NCBI GenBank assembly: GCA_022478985.1
Contig: JAKSZP010000014.1
Coordinates: 1-64,000, forward strand
Origin: Massospora cicadina
Lineage: Eukaryota; Entomophthoromycota; Entomophthoromycetes; Entomophthorales; Entomophthoraceae
Length of the DNA stretch: 64,000 nt
Direction: 5' to 3'
Shown: positions 10,877 to 21,899 of the stretch, in pieces
Layout of the letters: each line of letters begins with the position of its first letter
Position numbering within the stretch: the stretch's first letter is position 1
The notes under the pieces: model-generated
Told to the model about the DNA's origin: nothing
What the model saw: the letters and a program-made list of their open reading frames with translations, nothing else
Database searches by the model: none
Translations under genes and position numbers: made by a program

Positions 10877-11966
10877 ATGCTAGATTGGACGTTTGGCTTA
10901 AGGTGAACCAACTTTGGTTAAATCCTGATTTTTTAGTGCATTTTTAGCGACTTCTGTAGGCTTAATGTACCGAGGCCAGTCCTTCCTTGTATATATGCCA
11001 GATTATCCTCCTGGGTCTCGTACCAATGTACCTTTTATTTTTGGATAAATTCTCACTTAACAGGTAACTAGTCCATCCCGATATGGCCTTGATCATCACT
11101 CTGAAGTTGAGATCAGGTGTAAAGATGATATCATAATTATTGCATATTTAATCTGTCAACCAAAAATAACCCTTTCACCTACTATTTCAATAAATATATC
11201 CTCATCTTCTAAGGAAAATTATGAGACTAGTCTAACAATTTTGTATTTTCATGTAAGAAATACAACTTGAGATTTACTAACAATTGAAGGCCAATGCAGG
11301 GAACATAGTGAGTTCACATGCTTAGGTGTTAATTTTATCTCAGGGACATCGCCTTCCAATCGCAGCCAATCTCTACCGCCAATCAAAGTGTAATATTTTA
11401 ATGGTATCTTACCGGGGGTGAGCACTAGAGCTAGAATTCTTCTAATATTCAGATATGGAAAAAGCCAAGGAGTTCCAGATGAAGCAGGAATAAAGTTAGA
11501 TTCACAAGCTGCGTTGGAGTTCGTCCTTGCTCATCCACAGCTGGGTAAAGGAAAAATAATTGCCTTTGGCCAATCTATTGGAGGTGCTGTTGCTATCGAC
11601 CTTGCATCTCGGTATCCAAACCATATTCATGGTTTGATTTTGGAAAACACCTTTTTGAGCATTCCGAAATTGGTGGCTACCCTTTTACCTCTAGGTCAGT
11701 ACCTAAGTGGATTCTGTCACCAGATTTGGGATTCTGAGTCAAAGATACATTTGCTAGCTCACTTGCCAATATTATTTCTTGCCGGCTCAGCTGATGAGCT
11801 TGTAGATCAGAGTCACATGGAGGGCTTATTTCAAGCCTCTTGCCCAACTGCCTCTGCTACAAAAACTTATGTTTCATTTCCTGAAGGTACCCACAATGAT
11901 ACATGTACCCAACCAACTTATTATGATGTAATTCAAGATTTTTTCATTAAGCATTGCTTTCTTTAA
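10877..11966 (+). CDS. bem46: Bem46-family alpha/beta hydrolase, six exons
   Basis: Spliced product of 303 residues, close to the fission-yeast Bem46 protein. Exons: 10877-10902, 10937-11027, 11064-11252, 11290-11307, 11344-11417, 11453-11966. All five introns (34-37 nt) are GT-AG. The third has a TACTAAC branch site, and splicing keeps one frame throughout. Residues 9-25 form a hydrophobic N-terminal anchor, followed by LVYMPDYPPGSR. The family block LYFHANAGNIGHRLPIA spans exons 3-5. The catalytic triad is complete: Ser174 in GQSIGG, Asp247 in AGSADELV, His280 in GTHNDTC. Bem46 proteins are membrane-associated serine hydrolases of ER/plasma membrane linked to polarity. The physiological substrate is not settled. 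The start is the only in-frame ATG before the anchor. It is intact, unlike everything around it. Confidence 0.93.
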
Positions 11967-12956
11967 CTTTTACTTTCCCACAGCATTAATCAATTAATTG
12001 TTTCAATGCCAACATTTTTATTATTCATCAATCTATGTTTGAAATTGAAATAGTAGCCATTTTTCTGAATTTTTCTTTTATTCTGACATCACTAATTAAT
12101 AAACCAAGTTGCTTTTGATGCTTAGCTAAAAGTTTAATATAAGTACTTTTAAATTATAAGCGCGCTAAAGTGTTAGGTTGATTTCTATTATTTCACCTTT
12201 TGATTAATTGTGTCAAAATTGCTTTTTTAATTTTAGTTTGCCGTATTTATTAGTAACAATTTAATCGGAAACCCAAGTGTTGAAACCAGTAGCTTATATT
12301 TTTATTAAAGCCCTTTAAGTACAAAGCTCACTATAGAATAATTGACTTTAAATAAGAGTTTATATCACAAAAGTGTTAATGGATTTTTGAGAGGTTGTTA
12401 TTACCATGCTGTATCTAAGATTTAGACAAGTCTTCGCGTGTTAAGTTTTATCAAGCCTCTATTCTTATTCACTAGATCTTTTGCATCCAGTAAAATGGCA
12501 GCATATAATTTTAACTATTAAAAGATATAGTTGTAGGCTTTAATTTAACTGTTTGCCTCTGATTATTTGGCCATACTGACAAGTAACATCTACTTTTAAT
12601 CCATTGATCATCCATTGCAGAAAGCAGTATATACTTTGGTTAATCGATAACTCAAATAATGACGATCAAATGCAGGTAGATAATGCGCAATATTCTCTAA
12701 ATTTTATCGAGTAAAACTGAAGTTGCATGTGCACAGCAACTAAGCGCTTATGAAAGGGCAGCAGTCTCAAAACACTGCATTACTTGTTTAAGCCTGACAA
12801 CCATATATTTTAGTGCCTCTATGTATTACAAGATTTCAACAATCCTCTCAACAAATAAAACCAAAGTGTAGTATATATAATATTATAAATTACATACTGT
12901 CCGTTATGTTATTATGTAATCATATATAAGATATTGTAGCTTAAAGAAAAGGAGGA
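11967..12956. other. Downstream of bem46, no recognisable gene
   Basis: AT-rich sequence with short frames only. AATAAA-like signals are not clear in the first 150 bp after the stop. Confidence 0.3.
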
Positions 12957-13045
12957 TGGCACAACAGTAGGTTATGAGACTTGCAAAGGTTCCTCCCTGG
13001 TTCAATCCTAAAGGAAACTTTCCAGGAGACAATTAGATTATATCA
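12957..13045 (+). mobile_element. tRNA-derived SINE-like unit (candidate)
   Basis: A-box-like TGGCACAACAGTAGG and B-box-like GGTTCAATCC (near 13000) are spaced as in an internal RNA polymerase III promoter. The T-stem does not pair, so it is not a functional tRNA gene. The 3' end is undefined. Confidence 0.45.
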
Positions 13046-13166
13046 GAGCTGTGCACCAATTCTCAATCCAAGATAGCAGATAGCAATATAGACTGTAGAA
13101 TTTTCATTTGATGCCAAATCACAAGGTGGGTTAATTAGGCTTTTTATCCTCCAACCCTGAAATTTT

Positions 13167-13205
13167 TTAGTACAAATGGGCCCAACCCAAGTGGAGAGCA
13201 GCCAC
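13167..13205 (-). mobile_element. Third copy of the GGGTTGGG-CCAT-TAGTACT-A(n) tail
   Basis: On the minus strand the sequence reads CTTGGGTTGGGCCCATTTGTACTAAAAAA, close to the 3' ends of the tiny inserts at 9980 and 37224. No target duplication was made out, so it may be part of a longer old copy. Confidence 0.5.
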
Positions 13206-13270
13206 GCATTTTTATTTGTGGGTGTCAAATAAGACTTAAAAAAATTTAACGTGGCACTGCAGCAGCAAGC

Positions 13271-13853
13271 CTAAATGGCCATGTTGGATGGGGAAGGGCG
13301 TTGGGAATTTTCATTCAGTGTTGATCTAAGGTCATGCATTAAAGAAGACAGAATGGGAGTTGGGATATAAGCAGTATGGAGTTGAAAAATTGAAATTTTC
13401 AACTCATCTAGGGTTTCTGTGGTAATTGGAATCTTGAAGTTGTTGGCAAACTGACTCTTGGCATAATTAAACAATTTCAGCAACATAGAGATTTGTTTAA
13501 TCTGTTGATGGGTTAGGATAATGGGTTGAATTATGAGACCTTAGTGATATCAACACATGAGCAGCCCCTGGTGAATGAAAACTTATTGATCTCATCTCTG
13601 GCTCCTTCAGAGAAGTCTGATAGGAAATTAAGACAAAGAACTCCCTTAACTAGAGACTCCATGGCCTTGTAAAGGCTTGGGGATAATATGTTGATGGGTT
13701 CAGCAGCCTCTTTGATGGCAAGCTGATAGTGGGGCTTGTATGCTGGGAAGGCTTTGTGAGGGTAGAATCTGCACTGGGGAGCAGGATAAGATGTGAAATT
13801 GTAAAATTATTATCAAAATTTAAGGTCAAAGGCTTTAGATTGCCCATTGTCAT
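13271..13853 (-). other. Two minus-strand open frames of unknown nature
   Basis: Frames of 71 (13271-13486) and 67 codons (13650-13853) on the minus strand with stops between them. No motif recognised. They could be a decayed gag or old host exons; I cannot tell. Confidence 0.2.
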
Positions 13854-14168
13854 CCATTCATTTGAGAGATTAAAAAGGATTGAAGACAGGTGTTAGGAAA
13901 TGCCCAACTATAGAAGTAAGTTCCTCAGCCTATGATATAACCCCCAAACTCTTGGTTTAATAATAATAGTATTGTACTAATAATCTAGCTGGTCAGACTA
14001 CAAAACAAGTCCAAACTAACACTGTTTAGTTATATAAAATAATTTACAAAAATCCAAATCTTCTTTCATAGGCTTTTGAAGGGCCTACTATCATTGTTAA
14101 AAGCATTATATACAATTTGACTGCCAAAATACTTTAAAAGCTTTTCAGCATGATGTCAGAGGACCTGA

Positions 14169-14366
14169 AAGTATTATACAGGTCTATATGACTATGCACA
14201 TGATGTTTTAGATGATGACTCAGAGGAATTTTTTTACCCTTGGGTTCAACTGCCAATGAAAAAAGAATTACCAAAATTTATCCAAAGAGAGTTTCACCAT
14301 TTGTATGAAGCTGAGAAATACCGATATTACCAAGAAAAAAGTGAATTAAATTTACAAGCTCCATAA
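14169..14366 (+). other. Orphan open frame, charged and Tyr-rich
   Basis: A 65-codon stretch without ATG at its start, reading DDDSEEFFYPWVQLPMKK and then REFHHLYEAEKYRYYQEK before TAA. It looks like a fragment of a real protein, perhaps a retroelement gag, but matches nothing I recognise. Confidence 0.25.
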
Positions 14367-14749
14367 TCATAACTATTGATAGGCATAAACATCCATAACA
14401 GCCACAAGGGTCACAAGAATACCAGGAGCAAACAGAGCAGAAGCCATGCAGTTACAAACAGAACTGAGCACCATTCAACATATTAAATGAGCGCAAAATA
14501 TCTTAAAGGATCAAAGAAATGAACCCTGCTAGGTCTGAAATCAAGTAGTAAATGCATAATTCATTTTTAGAAAAACTTACTTAGTAAAATAATCAGGACC
14601 TTGCTTTGAAATCCCCTATTTATCAAATACTATAAATACTTTTTATGATCATATCAATAAAGTAATTTCTTACACAAAATCTGACTTTATTGTTGTCAAT
14701 TTTACTTGTTGCTAATTACCAATACATTATAATGTTATAAGGTTCAGAC

Positions 14750-14959
14750 TTGGCCTTCCTGTTGTCTGCAGAAGTTGAGAGGTTTCCTGTATGCTCTGGA
14801 ATAGACCCCCAATATGTACAATTCCAATTCTTCAACATGGTTGAACATGCTTGGAACTATGAAAAAAGGCCTATTTACTCAAAAAGTAGACCATTTAATT
14901 CTTTAGTTGATGCACCCTGTGAACAAACTAATATCTTATTGTCTTTGGCTCAACCCTAA
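14750..14959 (+). other. Orphan open frame upstream of a primer-site-like sequence
   Basis: 69 codons with no recognised motif. It lies just before TGGTGCTCACTACAGG, so it may sit inside an old LTR rather than a gene. Confidence 0.2.
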
Positions 14960-15009
14960 ACTTTGCCACCCCCTGAGCAAGCGGGCAACTTTGGAAATAG
15001 CTGGTGCTC

Positions 15010-15028
15010 ACTACAGGGGCACCACTAA
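15010..15028 (+). other. Primer-binding-site-like sequence of the A/B/C type
   Basis: TGGTGCTCACTACAGGGG is identical over 18 bases to the primer site following the 5' LTR of element B (48126-48144). It suggests that an eroded LTR ends just before 15010. No matching 3' LTR was found. Confidence 0.5.
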
Positions 15029-15401
15029 GATATTGCAGAAATTTTTAAGATGATAACATAGAAGTGTACCATGGAGAAGGACTTTAAGATGATTTGACTC
15101 TGGAGAGTATGTACTAAAAATTAATGAATTGAAATTGTATATAGCTACTTAAACTAATGAGTTAAGAAGTGTCAGATCTTTACCAACATAGGAAAGAACT
15201 GGGTAGCTGGATATGACTAAATTGAGAACTATTTTGGAGTTCTTGAAAAGTGAGAACAACAAAACCATATAAAATTTGAACTCAAAATTTTACTAAGCTG
15301 TAAAGCCATGATGACCAGATGAATTGCTTGAAGTGGGACATGGACACCATGAAAGTGTGACGTCTACTCTCTATTAGACCATTACCTACTTTGTGAGGAT
15401 G

Positions 15402-16397
15402 TGTAAGCCTTGGGAACGACCACTGCAGATCAACAGGGAAAAATGCCCGTTTTAAACAAAAAGGGGAAGAAGCCAACAATCATTTCTCTTGTTTCCCTGG
15501 GCAATCTAACCCATGTGGTGGCTGATAGATGGGTAATGGCATATCCCCTGCAAATTGCACCTTATCCGCCCCTTCACAACACCAAAAAATTGGTGGGTAA
15601 AATTCAGAATTTGTGCCAGGAGGTGGCGGAGGGTAGAAGCCATTGTCAGTGGAAGGCAATTAATGCATATCCCCAAGGGGTGGTATCTGCAGGTTCAAGT
15701 TTTGTGGAAAGGGTGAGTCATATTCCACCAAAAATAAAGGAACCAAGTTAGTTTTGGCGCGAAGATTCCCATCCACCAGTTTTCACCAGCAAGTTTACAA
15801 GAGAGCTTGCCCCCAACAGGTACAGGTGTGGTCATCCCTTTCCCTATCTAATAGAGCTGGCCATGTATGGCCTGGTCATGGGCACAATTTTCTGTCTGCC
15901 AGAGGTTTTGTTGCCATTGCTTCAAGCGTGATCTCAGTGAAATAAATATTCTCACTAGCAAATTTGATATCAATCTGACCAGGAAGGTCAGATCTGATTT
16001 GGTATTGAAAATCATTTAGAAGGTCAATCTTCCAGAATCAAATTTTAAAATATTCTCAACATACTGTGCTTATCTCAAGTTCCACAATTAGCAAGCATAT
16101 ATGGCAGCAGTATCCAACAGGTACGCTGTCACTCCATTTTTATCCTTTTCACCATTTTGGTTAAAAAAATTCTTAAAAACAAATTCTAACTTTATTTGTG
16201 AGCTTAAGAGTTCCATTAGACTTATAGTGGCAATGATTTCCAATTTTAGGAATCCTAGCTAGTCCTCATGGTTGCCTCCTGACTTTTCCACTATGTCAAT
16301 ATGGGTGACTGTACATGAAGTATATTGGATAAAGTTCTGGGTATTATTCACCCAGAGTTCCAGGATGGGTTTATTGTTATCAGCACACTCCATGACA
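15402..16397 (+). repeat. LTR, family S2 copy 1
   Basis: 996 bp from TGTAAGCC to CCATGACA. It aligns with 17565-18561 and with the inverted copy at 57015-57894. Flanks GGATG and GCTCA do not match, so it is either a solo LTR with eroded flanks or part of a larger deleted element. A 114-codon frame (15410-15751) carries the block NLTHVVADRWVMAYPLQ discussed in the findings. Confidence 0.75.
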
Positions 16398-17564
16398 GCT
16401 CACAGGCATGGAAAATAGCAATCTGAGTATCAAAACCATTTATTACATGAGCCTCAGATAACGTCTGCGCCTATAAATAAAATTTGTTACACAAATAATT
16501 CTATAGGTTTGCCTCTTTCAATAGAGATATTAAGGAATAAAATATTATGAGTGGCTATCCTTACAGCTCTTCTGAACTCATTGATAAGATGGTCTATGGT
16601 TTTAAGGTAAGACATGCCAGCCTTCTTTAGTTTTAGCATAGCTAATTTGCCTTTTTGAGCCCAATGAGTTTATTAATGCTGCAAACTTAATGGTCTCAGA
16701 TGCTCTGGGCATACTAATTTAAGGTCTAGAAAATTATGCACAAACGCCATCTAATAGAACTTTGGTAAATTAACAGGGTTAACCAGAAGTTGATTATCAT
16801 GGCTGCAATCTCAAGAGCCCTGCAATGTCCCTATCTGACTTTACAGATTACTAATATGTAAAGGGGAAGGGACACAACTGTGAGCCGCCATATTGTCAGG
16901 GTGCATGGAAGCTCCAACGGTCAGAACGGATGATAAGACAAAAGATCAATTACACATAAACCATGCCCCATTACCCTCACTATCATGTTCTGTCAGAAGA
17001 GATATCAAAGAAACTTGACCCATATGACACTGGCAAAGATTCTGACGAATCTCAACCTTATTCATTTAATTAATTCAAAAATGACGGCGTTCCACCTGAA
17101 ACGTAATTTCCATATTAACAATCCTTTGTTTAGTGGTCCTAAAGTCCACCTTCAAGGTAATATTTACCCATATAAAGAGTCAAGCTCTTAGGTTAATTTG
17201 GTAATGGAGCTAACAGCTATGTCATATTTTTTAAGTCTTTCATTTGCCAATCATTGCCTAATATGATATTGGAAATTAGGCCAAAGTAAGCCTTCAATTC
17301 CACTATAATTAGCCAATCTTGTTGAAATGATTTGGCAAGGCCCCAGGGCCAGGCCCTTCAACATCCAGAAGTTGTGCTACCTCAACCAGGGAGTAGTCTA
17401 TGACTAAATGACCAGAATTCATACTTGTTGACATGATATACCGAAAAATAAGGGTGTGACTCCCTGTACTGATCACCAAATGTTGAAATTGTCAAAGGGG
17501 TTTTATATTTCAAATGCACAGGTCTATACACCAAAGTTATAAGGTACTATATGTGGACAGTAAC
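16398..17564. other. Spacer between two S2 LTRs, no recognised gene
   Basis: No Pol or Gag motif was found, so the two LTRs need not be the ends of one element. The second has its own target duplication. Confidence 0.35.
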
Positions 17565-18561
17565 TGTAAGCCTTGAGGAACAACCCCTGCAGCTAGTCTG
17601 TGGGAAATTCTCATTTTGAACAAAAAATGGAAAGAAGCTGGTGGCCATCCCTCTCATCGCCCTAGGTGATCTATCCCATTTAGTGGACAAAAGATGGGTA
17701 ACCGTGTATCCCCTAAAATTGCGCTCTGTTCACCCCTGCTCACCATCAGATAATTAGCGGGTAAAATTCAGAAGTTGTGCCAGGAGTTGGAGGAGGGTAG
17801 AAGCCAGCACCAGTGGAAGGCAATTAATGCACATCCCCAGGAGGTGGTATTATCAGGTTTGAGTTCATCTGGAAAGGTTGAGTCACATTCTGCCAAAAAT
17901 AAAGGGACTAAGTTAGTGTTAGGCGTGAAGATTCCCCTCTGCCAGGTTCCTCAGGAGTTTCCCAAATGAGCCCACCCCCTAACAGGTATAGCGTGTCCAA
18001 TCCCTTTCTAACCCAATGGAGCCAGCCATATGTGGCCAGACCATGGGCACAATCTGCAATCCACCAAAGGCATCGTCATTATCATGCCAAGCATGATTGC
18101 AGTGGAATGAATATTCTCACTAGAAAATTTGATGTTAATCTGACTGGGACGGTCAGATCTGAGTCAGTATCAGAAATCATGTAGATTGACAATCCACTGG
18201 AATGAATTGCAAAATATCCTCAACAGTAGTGAACTTAGATTTAGTTCACCATCTAGTGAGCATATATAGCAGTGGTTCCCAACAAGTACCACCGTCACTC
18301 TATTTTTCCCTTTCTGTTATTTTAGTTTTTAATAAAAAATTCTTAATGTATCCAAATTTATTTGTGTGATAGAGAGTTACATTGAGCAGTTAGTGATGAT
18401 TATTTATAATATTAAAAATACCTGGTTGGTCCTTGCGGCTGCCTTTTTCTTTTCCACCATCAATATAGATGGCTGTACCTGAGGTATTCTGGCTGGGGTT
18501 TTGGGTGGTCACTCACTTGAAGCTCCAGGCCGGTTTAATACTATCATCAAGCTGCATGACA
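17565..18561 (+). repeat. Solo LTR, family S2 copy 2
   Basis: 997 bp, TGTAAGCC to GCATGACA. It is flanked by GTAAC (17560-17564) and GTACC (18562-18566), a target duplication with one mismatch. This supports an independent solo LTR. Confidence 0.8.
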
Positions 18562-19290
18562 GTACCTTGACTTAAACACAATAGATACCCTTATATAAAG
18601 TAATAGGGTTTTAATAAGAAAACAAAGAACACATTGTAGTATTGAATACTGCCAGAGGATCATTGGCTCGCTCAGGTAATTTTCCTAATAGGCTATTACA
18701 ACTTTTTCCAGAGAAAAGTTCCCTTTCCCATTGACAATCCTCCTCAATTGTGCTTTCTCTATCAGTGTTCTCATTTGTGGTTTTCATAGTCACTAAGCAG
18801 CCCTCAATAATGGTAGACTAAAATTGCGGTATCTAATTTGGGTTTGAAGTCATGTAACTAAGGCTAGAGGCATTTTATTAAAAGGCGCAATATGCCATAT
18901 ATAATCAAAGTACTAGTGGAAGGCATAGTATATATAGGACCCTATTAACAATGATTTTACGCTGACATGGGAGAAAGTAAAATAGTATGCTAACATAAAC
19001 TAGGAGGCAATAAAGCAATTGAGGCCACAGCATTGATGGCTAATAATAAGGGAATGAGAGATGCGCTGGTGGTGATTTAGGGATTCAATATATATTACAC
19101 TTATACATTAGGCACCTACATATAAAGATGTGGGCCGTGCACTGAGATACATACTATATACTAATTATACGCTATCTACATATTAAATAGCCATGAAATT
19201 GAATATAAAAGTAATATCACACAGATAGTTGGTTAACCAAATTACAATAGCCACTATACAAATATATAGAAATGTGGTGATAACTACAAC
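18562..19290. other. No recognised gene; one minus-strand open frame
   Basis: A 60-codon minus-strand frame at 18611-18793 is acidic at its start and matches no family I know. The rest is AT-rich with stops. Confidence 0.2.
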
Positions 19291-19488
19291 TTAGATGGTA
19301 AGAATAGGAAAATGTAAATGATTTGGTGGAAAGTCGTTATTGATTGTCTGAATCATACTGCTAGGCTCCATCATAGATAAAGATAAACTAACTCCCATTG
19401 ATCTTCTGTCAATTCTACTCATATTATTACCATCTCTCTTGCAAGCTGTCCCAATACTTGAATCAGAATTATACCTGCGCACTGGCAC
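19291..19488 (-). other. Possible host exon, basic/Ser-rich C-terminus
   Basis: A minus-strand frame reads RRYNSDSSIGTACKRDG and SRIDRRSMGVSLSLSMM before TAA. The composition (RRxS-like sites) is unlike the retroelement proteins around it. A GTAACC...AATAAG stretch just upstream (19491-19520 on the minus strand) could be a minimal intron. The remaining exons would lie toward 19642, where element E is inserted. This is tentative. Confidence 0.2.
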
Positions 19489-19641
19489 ACTTATTCCCTT
19501 AGGGTTGGACTTAGGTTACCTAGCCAATAACTATATTGCACTAGGCATTTTTAAAACATCATAATTATTTGGCCATAAACTATTGCACCTGTTCCTGACA
19601 TTACCAATCATATATATCTCTAAATACCAATTTAAAGTTGG

Positions 19642-20526
19642 TGTAAGGGTCTTGGCTCCAGTTATTAAAATGGATACGGTCATGTACCCCTTTAGAACTA
19701 AAAAGGTTCAAATCCCAGGTCTCTGCCTCTCACCCAAATCTCTGACCTGGGGAATACCCTGGATGAGAGATGGGTTGCTGCTGCCCTTACCTGTTTGCCA
19801 CATGCCTCTCCCACAATTACTTCCAACACAAAACCAAGCTAGTGTCAAAATCTGCAAGTTTTTATTTGAAAAAATTAAGAAACTTTGTGAAGACTTTAGG
19901 AGAACCCAAAAGCCGCACACCACATTACCCGCCCCAACTGATAGTTCAACCAGAAGTCAATCTGAAAAGGGAAAACTTACCTATAAAGTGAAATATAAGC
20001 AAAAAGTCTAAAAGAAAGGTTTAGAATGGGGATAAAACCTGACACTCTATTTCAAAATTAAAAATATAAATTCAGATATTTGGAAGTCAGGAAATTTGAT
20101 AAAAGAATAGCGTGGAAACTTGGATGATACTTTCAAGGCAAAATTGGCAATTGAATCTAATAATTATTAAATTCAAAATCAGAAATCTTTTAACCCTATT
20201 GTGATCAGCTTAGTAGCTCACCCCCCTTTCCACCATATAGCCCAACATCCTGCTCATGGTAGGGTGTTGAGTTATTCTTTTTCTTATTTACCCATATTAT
20301 TTTCATAAAGTTTATTATTTTAAAACTGCTAAAACTAGATATTTTTATTTATAAACAGCATATGGAAAATAATTTACTGAGTTGGAGCCTGTCCAAATCC
20401 CCTTCCAACGCGTCCACCCAGAGTCCTTTGAAACCCACTGTGCCTTGTGGAATTTGACTATCTTGTGGGTCTTGGAATACCCATGAAGGAAGCCAGGTCT
20501 TTCCCTTGCACGCTGGGTTCCTAATA
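19642..20526 (+). repeat. 5' LTR of E
   Basis: 885 bp from TGTAAGGG to CCTAATA (terminal CA lost). It holds GTTGAGTTAT at 20266-20275, complementary at 9 of 10 bases to the primer site just after the LTR. The frame from its second base reads VRVLAPVIK and PFRTKK, as in the Pol tail seen at the 3' LTR. Confidence 0.88.
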
Positions 20527-20539
20527 TTATAACCCAACC
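20527..20539 (+). other. Primer site of E, self-priming type
   Basis: TTATAACCCAACC follows the LTR directly. ATAACCCAAC is the exact reverse complement of GTTGGGTTAT inside the 3' LTR (25959-25968). Tf1/sushi elements prime minus-strand synthesis from the 5' end of their own RNA in this way. Confidence 0.6.
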
Positions 20540-20625
20540 AAAAATATAAAGGTGCTGTTGTTGGTTCAAACCTTTTTACTTTGATTGACTCTGCCACCAA
20601 ATAAAATTTACTTTCCCTCATAATA

Positions 20626-21306
20626 GTGCTCCTTAGCTGTTGTCCGCGGATTACTCTTTTTACAAGCATACAGCAGGTCCTATTAGCTTGGGTGGCACAA
20701 TCCACAATTTCTTTGTCGCCCTCACCTCACTATAAACAGTCAGAGTTTGTGGTTCCCCCTAGTTTGCTCACGTTAGGCCACATCCAGGTGTTGAAAATTG
20801 ACAACAGGGGAAAAACAAGCGAAAGAGTGGTGAACGTCTCTGAGGAGGGGATGAACCTCACGCTCTTGGCTATTGCACCAATTGCCTATAAGATTATAGG
20901 GGTCTCAGAGCATAAGAATATGGAGTCACTCACCCAAAAAATGGAACTAGTATACCTCTCTGAGGCTGATTTTACCCCTCCACATGGGGCTGACGAAGCC
21001 ATAATGGTTCATTTAGACCAAACTCACTCTAAGGAGTCTCCCTTGTACCATGATATATCAAATGATACCTTGGGGAAGGTTGTGATTTCCATTAATCCTG
21101 AGGCCCCAGCTATCAATTCCTATCACATCTCCCTTGCCCACCAGGTGGAAAAGCGTCGCTTAAATTTTGTTTACGAAATTCTTTCAGATGTGAGGCCTTT
21201 ATCAAACATGGATGATCCTGAGTCAGCACCTTTTTCTTATGCAGGGCAGCAGCTATGCCCACTTAGTTTGTCAACAGAGGTACCAAGGCCCACAAACTCA
21301 AATTAA
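20626..21306 (+). CDS. Gag-position protein of E, no Gag motif
   Basis: An unbroken frame of 226 codons between primer site and protease. It has a homologue at the same place in D (minus strand, about 53280-54050): both carry a K-R-x5-Y-x2-L-x3-RPLS-x-x-D-P-x-S-A motif. I see no capsid signature and no CCHC zinc knuckle, which Gag in F-type and A/B/C-type elements would lead one to expect. It may be a shortened Gag, or the N-terminal part of a Gag whose end was lost in an ancestor of D and E. The true start is uncertain. Confidence 0.5.
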   Translation: MLLSCCPRITLFTSIQQVLLAWVAQSTISLSPSPHYKQSEFVVPPSLLTLGHIQVLKIDNRGKTSERVVNVSEEGMNLTLLAIAPIAYKIIGVSEHKNMESLTQKMELVYLSEADFTPPHGADEAIMVHLDQTHSKESPLYHDISNDTLGKVVISINPEAPAINSYHISLAHQVEKRRLNFVYEILSDVRPLSNMDDPESAPFSYAGQQLCPLSLSTEVPRPTNSN

Positions 21307-21398
21307 TACATCTGATTCAACCCTTTGCTCCCTTAATGAGTTTATAAAGTGGATCATGCTTACTTATTGTTCCCCATTCAAATTTATGTAAAGCAACT

Positions 21399-21875
21399 GA
21401 TGGTAAATGAACTGCCTTAGTGGATACTGGTGCCACAGGGAATTATATTGACCCAAAGGTGGTGCAAGCTTTAGATCTTGCAGTCACCTCAGGTTTGTCT
21501 TTATTGGGGCATCACGGGTCCCTATACTTACATTCCCTCTATGTAAACCCTTGCGCTTTGTGACCCACAATATGAGTTTATGGCACACTTTGCGGCAATC
21601 CTGGCATTTTGTTACCCAGTAATTTTGGGAATAGGTTGGGGCGCCGCCAGTAAGTGATCATTGACTTAAAGCAAAATTTGGTCGCATTCTCCTCCAATGC
21701 TAGCTCAGATGAATACTCAAATCCCATCATGGCAACATGCAGAGCGCTAGTGGCTACCATAGAATACTCCTCCACAGATATTGTGCCTGAGCTTTCTACT
21801 TTGCTGCTTAGCCTCGTTCCAATTAAGTTAATTTTTGAAATAGAAGGAGCCAATAAACTGCCCAATTACTCATAA
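21399..21875 (+). pseudogene. Aspartic protease of E and linker to RT
   Basis: The retropepsin active site is intact as ALVDTGATGNYID (Asp codon at 21423-21425). The frame ends at TGA near 21563. The later flap/IDLKQN segment typical of the protease end appears in another frame at 21654-21875, followed by an acidic linker (TDIVPELSTLLL). At least one frameshift separates the two parts. Confidence 0.8.
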
Positions 21876-21899
21876 TTTGATCTGAGTTTACAGTTAACA

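Noticed and set aside
12957..13030. Functional tRNA gene
   Set aside because: A and B boxes are present but the T-stem and acceptor stem do not pair, so it is a tRNA-derived sequence only.
15402..18561. One LTR retrotransposon bounded by the two S2 LTRs
   Set aside because: The interior has no Gag or Pol trace and the second LTR has its own target duplication (GTAAC/GTACC), so it is better read as a separate solo LTR.
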